From Streptomyces griseus (GTDB taxonomy: Bacteria > Actinomycetota > Actinomycetes > Streptomycetales > Streptomycetaceae), in contig MUNB01000034.1 in assembly GCA_002154345.1 (NCBI GenBank), positions 1-35,888 on the forward strand: a stretch of 35,888 nt of DNA. The letters are read 5' to 3'. Made by a program: the position numbers and the translations under genes. Below the pieces are notes generated by a model. The model worked only from the letters and a program-made list of their open reading frames with translations, had not been told where the DNA came from and made no database searches. Shown here one piece after another: positions 15,812 to 22,946 of the stretch (its first letter is position 1; each line of letters opens with the position of its first letter).

Positions 15812-17377
15812 GTGACCACAACGCCCTCCTCGCCCGTGGCCGACGACCCCCGCAAAGCCGAAGACGATCCGCCCCGCGACCGGGGCCTGGGCCCCCGGAC
15901 CGCGGCGGTGCTCGTGTTCGGCTCGTCGGCCGCGGTCCTGGTGGTCGAGATCGTCGCCCTGCGGCTGCTGGCCCCGTACCTCGGTCTCACGCTGGAGACC
16001 AGCACGATGGTGATCGGCATCGCCCTCACCGCCATCGCACTGGGCTCCTGGCTGGGCGGGCGCATCGCGGACCAGGTCGATCCGCACCGGCTCATCGGCC
16101 CGGCGCTCGGGGTGTCGGGCGTCGTCGTCGCGCTCACCCCGCTCCTGCTCCGCACCACCGCAGAGTGGTCGCCCGCACTGCTTCTGCTGGTCGCGTCGGC
16201 GACCCTCCTGGTGCCCGGCGCACTGCTCTCCGCGGTGACCCCGTTCGTGACGAAGCTCCGGCTCACCAGCCTCGCCGAGACCGGCACGGTCGTCGGACGG
16301 CTCTCGGGCGTGGGCACCTTCGGAGCCATCGTCGGCACCGTCCTCACCGGATTCGTCCTGGTCTCCCGACTGCCCGTCAGCACCATCCTGATCGGCCTCG
16401 GAACGCTGCTGGTGCTCGGTGCCGCCGTCGTCGGACGGCAGGCCCGGCGTTGGCGGCGCACCACGGCCGTGGCCCTCGCCACCGTCGTCGCGGGCTCCCT
16501 CGCCACCGCGTTCGCCCCCGGCGGCTGCGACGCGGAGACCCGCTACCACTGCGCCCGGGTCGTCGCGGACCCCGACCGGAACAGCGGCCGCACGCTCGTC
16601 CTGGACGGCCTGAACCACTCCTACGTCGACGTCGAGGACCCGGCACATCTGAAGTTCGCCTACGTCCGCGCCCTCGCCTCCGTGGCCGACACCGCCTTCC
16701 CCGAGGGCGAGCCGCTGACCGCCCACCACATCGGGGGCGGCGGCCTCACCTTCCCCCGCTACCTCGCGGCCGCACGCCCCGGCACCCGGAGCCTCGTCTC
16801 GGAGATCGACGGCGGAGTCGTCCGCATCGACCACGAGCGGTTCGGCCTCGGCCCTTCGGCCACGACCGGGATCGACGTGCGGGTGGAGGACGGGCGGCTG
16901 GGGCTGCGGAGACTGGCGGCGGGCAGCCGCGACCTGATCGTCGGCGACGCCTTCGGAGGCGTCAGCGTGCCGTGGCACCTCACGACGGCACAGGCGCTGG
17001 GCGACGTACGCCGGGCGCTCGACGAGGACGGACTGTACGTCGCCAACCTCATCGACCACGGCGCACTGGCCTTCGCCCGCGCCGAGGTCGCCACCCTCGC
17101 CTCGGTCTTCCCGCATGTCGCGCTGATGGGAAAGCCGGCGGACATCGGACTGGACCCGACGGCTTCGACGATCGGCGGCAATCTGGTGGTGGTCGCCTCC
17201 GGCCGGCCGGTCGACGCCGCCGCGGTCCAGGAGGCCCTGGACGCCAGGGACGTCGGCTGGCGGATCACCACCGGCGACGCCCTCGCCGTCTGGACCGGGA
17301 ACGCCCGGGTGCTCACGGACGACTACGCGCCCGTCGACCAGCTCCTCCAGCCCAACCGCACCCGGACGGCCCGGTGA
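15812..17377 (+). CDS. Membrane-fused spermidine-synthase-like protein
   Basis: The 521-aa protein joins an N-terminal membrane region of about six or seven helices (roughly residues 29-240, including LVVEIVALRLLAPYLGLTLE and GSWLGGRIAD) to a C-terminal SAM-binding domain like spermidine synthase. The glycine-rich motif is HHIGGGGLTFPRYL near 304-317. The domain continues with SLVSEIDGGVVRI and DLIVGDAFGGVSVPWHLTT near 372-390. The usual D-x-S/T-D-P-x-GP-A aminopropyl motif is replaced by DAFGGVSVPWHL, as in other membrane-fused members, so true polyamine synthesis is doubtful. The GTG start follows GAGG by 8 nt; the ORF is open upstream but overlaps the divergent kinase gene. It ends at a hairpin that includes its stop codon. 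Confidence 0.87.
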   Translation: MTTTPSSPVADDPRKAEDDPPRDRGLGPRTAAVLVFGSSAAVLVVEIVALRLLAPYLGLTLETSTMVIGIALTAIALGSWLGGRIADQVDPHRLIGPALGVSGVVVALTPLLLRTTAEWSPALLLLVASATLLVPGALLSAVTPFVTKLRLTSLAETGTVVGRLSGVGTFGAIVGTVLTGFVLVSRLPVSTILIGLGTLLVLGAAVVGRQARRWRRTTAVALATVVAGSLATAFAPGGCDAETRYHCARVVADPDRNSGRTLVLDGLNHSYVDVEDPAHLKFAYVRALASVADTAFPEGEPLTAHHIGGGGLTFPRYLAAARPGTRSLVSEIDGGVVRIDHERFGLGPSATTGIDVRVEDGRLGLRRLAAGSRDLIVGDAFGGVSVPWHLTTAQALGDVRRALDEDGLYVANLIDHGALAFARAEVATLASVFPHVALMGKPADIGLDPTASTIGGNLVVVASGRPVDAAAVQEALDARDVGWRITTGDALAVWTGNARVLTDDYAPVDQLLQPNRTRTAR

Positions 17378-17393
17378 ACCCCGGGCCGTCCGG
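17362..17393 (+). terminator. 13-bp perfect hairpin with the stop codon in its loop
   Basis: Arms 17362-17374 and 17381-17393 are perfectly complementary around the 6-nt loop TGAACC, which holds the stop codon of the spermidine-synthase-like gene. The stem is almost pure GC. A translating ribosome would cover it, so it should act only after ribosome release, or may protect the mRNA 3' end. Imperfect copies of TCACTC(A/G)CC(C/G)GTGTCG follow at about 17396-17430. Confidence 0.75.
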
Positions 17394-17434
17394 ATCACTC
17401 ACCCGTGTCGCATCACTCGCCGGTGTCGGGCCGC

Positions 17435-19216
17435 TCACCCGTGCCAGGACCGCCACAGGGAGGCGTACGCGCCGTCCGCCGCGACCAGTTCGTCATGGCT
17501 GCCCAGCTCGCTGATCCGGCCGTCCTCCACCACCGCGATCACATCCGCGTCGTGCGCGGTGTGCAGCCGGTGCGCGATGGCCACCACCGTGCGGCCCTCC
17601 AGTACCCGGGCCAGTGAACGCTCCAGATGACGGGCGGCCCGCGGGTCCAGCAGCGAGGTCGCCTCGTCCAGCACCAGCGTGTGCGGATCGGCCAGCACGA
17701 GTCGGGCCAGCGCGATCTGCTGGGCCTGCGCCGGGGTCAGCGCGAACCCGCCCGAACCGACCTCGGTGTCCAGCCCCTTGTCCAGGCCCTTCGCCCAGCC
17801 GTCCGCGTCGACCGCGGCCAGCGACGCCCACAGCTCGGCGTCCTTCGCCCCGTCGCGGGCCAGCAGCAGGTTGTCCCGGAGCGAGCCGACGAAGACATGG
17901 TGCTCCTGGTTGACCAGGGCCACATGCTCACGGACCCGCTCCGCCGTCATCCGCGACAGCTCGGCCCCGCCGAGCGTCACCTCACCGGTGCGCGGCGCGT
18001 AGATCCCCGCCAGCAGCCGGCCCAGCGTCGACTTGCCCGCGCCGGAGGGGCCGACCAGGGCGAGCCGGGTGCCCGGAGCCACGTCGAGCGACACCCGGTG
18101 CAGCACGTCGACGCCGTCCCGGTAGCCGAAGCGGACCTCGTCCGCCCGTACGTCGCGCCCGTCCGGGCCCACCCCGGCATCACCCGCGTCCGGCTCGATC
18201 TCCCGGACGCCGACCAGCCGGGCCAGCGACACCTGGGCCACCTGGAGCTCGTCGTACCAGCGCAGGATCAGACCGATCGGGTCGACCATCATCTGGGCCA
18301 GCAGCGCCCCCGTCGTCAGCTGCCCGACCGTGATCCAGCCCTCCAGCACGAACCAGCCGCCGAGCAGCAGGACCGCGCCGAGGATCGTCACGTACGTCGC
18401 GTTGATGACGGGGAACAGCACCGAACGCAGGAACAGCGTGTACCGCTCCCACGCCGTCCACTCCTTGATCCGCCGGTCCGACAGCGCCACCCGGCGGTCG
18501 CCGAGGCGGTGCGCCTCCACGGTCCGCCCGGCGTCCACCGTCTCCGCGAGCATCGCGGCGACGGCGGCGTAACCGGCGGCCTCCGAGCGGTACGCCGAGG
18601 GGGCCCGGCGGAAGTACCAGCGGCAGCCCACGATCAGCACCGGCAGCGCGACCAGCACGGCCAGCGCCAGCGGGGGCGCGGTCACCGTCATCGCGCCGAG
18701 CAGCAGCCCGGCCCACACGACGCCGATCGCCAGCTGCGGCACGGCCTCGCGCATCGCGTTCGCCAGCCGGTCGATGTCCGTGGTGATCCGGGACAGCAGA
18801 TCGCCCGTCCCGGCCCGCTCCAGGACGCCCGGCGGCAGCCCGACGGACCGTACGAGGAAGTCCTCACGCAGGTCCGCGAGCATCTCCTCGCCCAGCATCG
18901 CCCCGCGCAGCCGCATGGAGCGGGTGAACAGGACCTGGACGACCAGCGCGACGGCGAAGATCGCGGCGGTGCGCTCCAGATGGAGCTCGGCGACGCCGTT
19001 CGACAGGTCCTCGACCAGTCCGCCCAGCAGATACGGTCCGGTGATCGAGGCGATCACCGCCACCGCGTTGACCGTGATCAGGACGGCGAACGCCCTGCGG
19101 TGCCGGCGCAGCAGACTCCGTACGTAACTCCGCACGGTCGTCGGCGTGCCCACGGGCAGCGTCGTCGCCGACTCCGGTGCCGCGGGGTCGTACGCCGGGG
19201 GTGCGACGCCGATCAT
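17435..19216 (-). CDS. ABC exporter half-transporter, subunit with degenerate signature motif
   Basis: The 593-aa protein has a six-helix exporter membrane domain (about 35-330) followed by an ATPase domain. Walker A is GPSGAGKST near 389-397, Walker B is LVLDEATS, and the H-loop is AIAHR. The signature, normally LSGGQ, reads [14 protein letters not shown] near 491-504 and is clearly degenerate. In a heterodimer with the upstream gene product this subunit supplies the working Walker A, Walker B and switch His. Its ATG overlaps the TGA of that gene by 4 nt, so the two are translationally coupled. The substrate is unknown; the family exports drugs, peptides or siderophores. Confidence 0.94.
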   Translation of the reverse strand: MIGVAPPAYDPAAPESATTLPVGTPTTVRSYVRSLLRRHRRAFAVLITVNAVAVIASITGPYLLGGLVEDLSNGVAELHLERTAAIFAVALVVQVLFTRSMRLRGAMLGEEMLADLREDFLVRSVGLPPGVLERAGTGDLLSRITTDIDRLANAMREAVPQLAIGVVWAGLLLGAMTVTAPPLALAVLVALPVLIVGCRWYFRRAPSAYRSEAAGYAAVAAMLAETVDAGRTVEAHRLGDRRVALSDRRIKEWTAWERYTLFLRSVLFPVINATYVTILGAVLLLGGWFVLEGWITVGQLTTGALLAQMMVDPIGLILRWYDELQVAQVSLARLVGVREIEPDAGDAGVGPDGRDVRADEVRFGYRDGVDVLHRVSLDVAPGTRLALVGPSGAGKSTLGRLLAGIYAPRTGEVTLGGAELSRMTAERVREHVALVNQEHHVFVGSLRDNLLLARDGAKDAELWASLAAVDADGWAKGLDKGLDTEVGSGGFALTPAQAQQIALARLVLADPHTLVLDEATSLLDPRAARHLERSLARVLEGRTVVAIAHRLHTAHDADVIAVVEDGRISELGSHDELVAADGAYASLWRSWHG

Positions 19217-21051
19217 GCCCTCTCCTCGATTTCCTGGATGCTCTTCGCGGCGGGTACGGACGCGATGCCCGTCACGGCGTCCGGTGCGGACGCCGCCGCT
19301 TCGTCGTCGGTCTCCCGGGTGACGACCGCCCGGTAGCGCGGTTCGGTGCGCAGCAGTTCGCGGTGGACGCCCACGGCGACGACGGTGCCCTCGTGGACGA
19401 GGACCACCCGGTCGGCGGCGTCGAGCAGCAGCGGCGACGAGGCGAACGCCACCGTCGTACGCCCCTCGCGCAGCTTCGCGATCCCGGCGGCGACGCGCGC
19501 CTCGGTGTGCGAGTCGACCGCAGAGGTCGGCTCGTCCAGCACCAGCGCCTCCGGGTCGGTGACCAGCGACCGGGCCAGCGCCAGGCGCTGGCGCTGACCG
19601 CCGGACAGGGACCGGCCGCGCTCGGTGATCCGGGTCCGCATCGGGTCCCCGTCGTCGTCGGGGGAGGCCTGAGCCAGGGCGCTCAGCACATCACCGCACT
19701 GGGCCGCCTCCAACGCCGCCTCCGCCGTGACCAGACCGGAGGACGGCACGTCCAGCAGCTCCTGGAGAGTGCCGGACAGCAGCACCGGGTCCTTGTCCTG
19801 GACCAGCACCGCCGCCCGTGCGGTGTCCAGCGGGACCTCGTCCAGGGCGACCGCGCCGAGCAGCACGGACGGAGCCGGCTCGTCGCCGTCCTCGCCGGTC
19901 TCCGCGTGCCCGCCGAGCCGTTCGGCCAGCCGGCCGGCCTCGTCCGGGTCGCCGCAGACGACGGCGGTGAACTGCCCGCGCGGGGCCATCAGACCGGTCG
20001 CCGGGTCGTACAGATCGCCGGTCGGCGTCACGCCCTCCACCGTGGCCTCCCGCGCACTGCGGTGCAGCGACAGCACCCGCACCGCACGCTGGGCGGACGG
20101 CCGCGAGAAGGAGTACGCCATCGCGATCTCCTCGAAGTGACGCAAGGGGAACAGCATCAGCGTGGCCGCGCTGTAGACGGTGACCAGCTGGCCGACGTCG
20201 ATGCGGCCGTCGCGGGCCAGCGTCGCCCCGTACCAGACCAGCGAGATCAGCAGGATGCCCGGCAGCAGCACCTGCACCGCCGAGATCAGCGCCCACATCC
20301 GGGCGCTGCGCACGGCCGCCCTGCGGACCTCCTGCGAGGCGCGGCGGTAGCGGCCGAGGAACAGCTCCTCGCCGCCGATGCCGCGCAGCACGCGCAGTCC
20401 GGCGACCGTGTCCGAGGCCAGCTCGGTCGCCTTGCCCGCCTTCTCGCGCTGCTCGTCGGCGCGCCGGGTGGCGCGCGGCAGCAACGGAAGCACGGCCAGC
20501 GCGAGCACCGGCATGGCGAGCGCCACCATCAGCCCGAGGGAGGGGAGGTAGAAGGCCAGGCCCACACAGATCACCACGAGGGCGGTGGCGGCCGCCGCGA
20601 AGCGGGAGAGCGCCTCGACGAACCAGCCGATCTTCTCCACGTCCCCGGTCGACACGGCGACGACCTCACCGGCCGCGACCCGCCGCGTCAGCGCCGAGCC
20701 CAGCTCGGCGGTCTTGCGGGCGAGCAGCTGCTGGACCCGGGCGGCGGCGCTGATCCAGTTGGTCACGGCCGTCCGGTGGAGCATGGTGTCGCCGACGGCG
20801 ATCACGACGCCGAGCGCCAGGATGAGGCCACCGGCCAGCGCGAGCCGCCCGCCGGAGCGGTCGATGACGGCCTGGACGGCGAGCCCCACGGTGACCGGGA
20901 GACCGGCGATGCCGAGCTGGTGCAGCAGCCCCCAGGAGAGGGACTTCAGCTGCCCGGCTAGCTGATTGCGCCCGAGCCAGTAGAGGAATCGAGGGCCTGA
21001 ACGGACATCGGGGTCGCCGGGATCCGAATACGGAAGGTCGCGAATCTGCAT
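19213..21051 (-). CDS. ABC exporter half-transporter, subunit with degenerate Walker A and H-loop
   Basis: The 612-aa protein has an exporter membrane domain followed by an ATPase domain. Its signature is intact ([17 protein letters not shown], near residue 480), as is Walker B ([12 protein letters not shown]). The Walker A position reads [18 protein letters not shown] near 362-379 and lacks the GKS/T core. The H-loop position reads VAFASSP, with no His. It therefore contributes only the signature face to the working ATP site formed with the downstream subunit. The ATG at 21051 has only a weak GGGA upstream; the frame is open for another 37 codons. It is the first gene of a two-gene operon. 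Confidence 0.93.
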   Translation of the reverse strand: MQIRDLPYSDPGDPDVRSGPRFLYWLGRNQLAGQLKSLSWGLLHQLGIAGLPVTVGLAVQAVIDRSGGRLALAGGLILALGVVIAVGDTMLHRTAVTNWISAAARVQQLLARKTAELGSALTRRVAAGEVVAVSTGDVEKIGWFVEALSRFAAAATALVVICVGLAFYLPSLGLMVALAMPVLALAVLPLLPRATRRADEQREKAGKATELASDTVAGLRVLRGIGGEELFLGRYRRASQEVRRAAVRSARMWALISAVQVLLPGILLISLVWYGATLARDGRIDVGQLVTVYSAATLMLFPLRHFEEIAMAYSFSRPSAQRAVRVLSLHRSAREATVEGVTPTGDLYDPATGLMAPRGQFTAVVCGDPDEAGRLAERLGGHAETGEDGDEPAPSVLLGAVALDEVPLDTARAAVLVQDKDPVLLSGTLQELLDVPSSGLVTAEAALEAAQCGDVLSALAQASPDDDGDPMRTRITERGRSLSGGQRQRLALARSLVTDPEALVLDEPTSAVDSHTEARVAAGIAKLREGRTTVAFASSPLLLDAADRVVLVHEGTVVAVGVHRELLRTEPRYRAVVTRETDDEAAASAPDAVTGIASVPAAKSIQEIEERA

Positions 21052-21168
21052 GACGTCCCAGGGCTCGTGAAACGGAGATCCGGGTGGACCTCGAAGAACG
21101 GGGTGACGTGCAAGGCTCCCTGTTCGTCCCGTTCCGGGGCAACCGGTTTTACGGTGTGCCACCGCCCT

Positions 21169-21203
21169 GCGGGGTCCCGCGCCGGATCGGCCCGGGACCC
21201 CGC
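21169..21203 (-). terminator. Hairpin terminator after the GH109-like gene
   Basis: An 11-bp perfect stem (21169-21179 with 21193-21203) lies 5 nt after the stop codon at 21209. Inside the 13-nt loop a second 4-bp stem (GCCG/CGGC) can form, giving a nested hairpin. It separates this gene from the ABC exporter operon downstream. No U-tract follows. Confidence 0.7.
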
Positions 21204-21208
21204 GAACG

Positions 21209-22684
21209 TCACTCCGCGGGCTTCTCGGAGTCCACGCCGGACCGGGCCTTCCTCCACTCGCCCCGGGTGAAGTCCGGGATCGGCAGCGGCGCGCCCTTGG
21301 CCTTGATGGAGAGATGGCTCAGCGGTACGGGAGCGGTCCAGGTGGCCGCGTCGTACACGTCGAAGTCGGGGACCAGACCGAGCCGCATGCACTGCATCAG
21401 CCGGAAGACCATCATGTAGTCCATGCCGCCGTGCCCGCCCGGCGGGTTCGCGTGCTCCTTCCACAGCCAGTGGTCCCACTCGGCGTACTTCGAGAAGTCC
21501 GCCCACTGGTCGTCCGTGTGGTCGGGCTCCAGATAGATCCGCTCCGGGTAGTCCTCGAACACGCCCCGCGTACCGCCGAGGCTGTTGATCCGGGAGTACG
21601 GGTGCGGGGTCGACACATCGTGCTCCAGCCGGATCACCCGGCCCTTGGCCGTCTGCACAAGGCTGATCGTCCGGTCGGCCCCGATGTACGACTCCTTCCA
21701 GCTGGGGTCGCCGGGCGGCACGTGCTCCTTGCGGTACGCGGCGAGCCCCAGGGCGGGCGTGCCGATGCTCGTGATGCTGACGGCCCGGTCGCCCCGGTTG
21801 ACGTCCATGTAGTTGGCGACCGGCCCGAACCCGTGGTTGGGGTAGAGGTCACCGCGCAGCCGGGTGTGCCACAGCCGCCGCCACGGGCCCTCGTAGTAGT
21901 CGGGGTCGAACATCAGCCCGCGCAGATCGTGGTTGTAGGCCCCCGCCCCGTGCAGCAGATCACCGAAGAGACCGGCGTGCGCCATGCGCAGCACCCGCAT
22001 CTCGTTCTTGCCGTAACAACAGTTCTCCAACTGCATGCAGTGCCGCCGGGTCCGCTCCGAGAGGTCCACCAGCTGCCAGAGCTCCTCCAGCCGCATGGCG
22101 ATCGGACACTCCACGCCGACGTGCTTCCCGTTCAGCATCGCCGCCTTCGCCATCGGGAAGTGCAGCTCCCAGGGCGTCGCCACATAGACGAAGTCGAGGT
22201 CGCCGCGCTTGCAGAGGTTCTCGTAGTCGTCCTCGCCCTTGGCGTAGACGGTCGGGGCGGGCTGACCGGCGGCCGTCACCTTCGCTGCCGCCTTCTCGGC
22301 CTTGTCCCGGACCGGGTCGCAGACCGCCTTCACCTGGACGCCCGGGACGGCGAGGAAGAGATCGATCATGCTGCCGCCCCGGTTGCCGAGGCCCACGATG
22401 CCGACCCGGACCGTGGAACGGCCCTCGAAGCGGACGCCCGCCATGGTGCGGCCCTGCCGGGCGGGGGCCGCGGCGACCGCCTCCGCGGTGGAGACGGCGG
22501 TCGGCTCGGCCGCCGACGCGGTGCCCCCGCCCAGTGCGCCGATGCCGAGTCCGGCCCCCGCCACGCCCGCCGTGGTCCACAGCACGGAACGGCGACTGGG
22601 ATCCTGCCGGTCCGGCTCGTCGGCCGCGCCGCTGTGCGGGGGTATGTCCTGCGGTTCCGGTGCGGGCCGGGCGTCGTCGTTCAT
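21209..22684 (-). CDS. Tat-exported Gfo/Idh/MocA protein, GH109-like
   Basis: The 491-aa protein has a twin-arginine signal: [11 protein letters not shown] at 30-40, a hydrophobic stretch to about 54 and a TASAA cleavage zone at 55-59. Tat export fits a protein that folds with its NAD cofactor in the cytoplasm. The Rossmann motif is [13 protein letters not shown] at 94-106. Downstream sequence ([60 protein letters not shown]) resembles GH109 alpha-N-acetylgalactosaminidases, which use NAD+ in glycosidic cleavage. Enzyme class is likely, exact substrate inferred. GGAGG precedes the ATG by about 5 nt. It stands between two terminator hairpins, so it is probably transcribed alone. Confidence 0.88.
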   Translation of the reverse strand: MNDDARPAPEPQDIPPHSGAADEPDRQDPSRRSVLWTTAGVAGAGLGIGALGGGTASAAEPTAVSTAEAVAAAPARQGRTMAGVRFEGRSTVRVGIVGLGNRGGSMIDLFLAVPGVQVKAVCDPVRDKAEKAAAKVTAAGQPAPTVYAKGEDDYENLCKRGDLDFVYVATPWELHFPMAKAAMLNGKHVGVECPIAMRLEELWQLVDLSERTRRHCMQLENCCYGKNEMRVLRMAHAGLFGDLLHGAGAYNHDLRGLMFDPDYYEGPWRRLWHTRLRGDLYPNHGFGPVANYMDVNRGDRAVSITSIGTPALGLAAYRKEHVPPGDPSWKESYIGADRTISLVQTAKGRVIRLEHDVSTPHPYSRINSLGGTRGVFEDYPERIYLEPDHTDDQWADFSKYAEWDHWLWKEHANPPGGHGGMDYMMVFRLMQCMRLGLVPDFDVYDAATWTAPVPLSHLSIKAKGAPLPIPDFTRGEWRKARSGVDSEKPAE

Positions 22685-22816
22685 CGAGCCTCCAGGTGGG
22701 GTTGGGGGTTCAGACGGTGCGCGAGCGCGACCGGTCCCCCGTACGGATACGGGCGCGGGGACCGGGTCTCGGTAAGGACCCTGGAGGGTGAGGCTGATGG
22801 TGCGCAAGGGAAGTAT

Positions 22817-22847
22817 TTGGACTCTCGTCCTCAAACCTTGGACTTTC
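22817..22847. promoter_or_regulatory. Pair of direct repeats TTGGACTCTC / TTGGACTTTC, 21 bp apart
   Basis: Two 10-bp copies (22817-22826 and 22838-22847) differ at one base and are spaced exactly two helical turns, about 135-165 bp upstream of the GH109-like start. The local sequence is much richer in A/T than its surroundings. The layout suits two regulator half-sites on one DNA face. No regulator gene is adjacent. Confidence 0.4.
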
Positions 22848-22863
22848 TTCACGGCACGCCGAA

Positions 22864-22890
22864 GCCCCAACTGGTGCAACCAATTGGGGC
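22864..22890 (-). terminator. Hairpin downstream of the FAD/Fe-S dehydrogenase gene
   Basis: Arms 22864-22875 and 22879-22890 pair over 12 positions with one C/A mismatch on the plus strand (a G-U wobble in the minus-strand RNA) around a 3-nt loop. It lies 57 nt after the dehydrogenase stop codon, so it probably terminates that transcript. It could also be an operator-like dyad for the next gene. The gap 22685-22946 (262 nt) holds only this and the direct repeats. Confidence 0.55.
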
Positions 22891-22946
22891 CTCGAAACGC
22901 TCAGTTGTGCAGGCCGGCGGGGGTGTCCGCGCCGGCCGTCACCGGC

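Noticed and set aside
17396-17430. CRISPR-like or regulatory repeats TCACTC(A/G)CC(C/G)GTGTCG
   Set aside because: Only two to three short imperfect copies with no spacers of constant size and no cas genes; more likely local slippage near a terminator.
21084-21419. A plus-strand 111-codon frame between the ABC operon and the GH109-like gene
   Set aside because: It runs into the antisense of the GH109-like gene, overlaps that gene's terminator and has no convincing ribosome site.
22864-22890. DasR-like operator: ACTGGT and ACCAAT arms upstream of a GH109-like gene
   Set aside because: The arms resemble the DasR site, but the spacer is 3 bp instead of the 4 bp I recall, and one arm has a mismatch. 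A terminator for the upstream gene explains the hairpin equally well.
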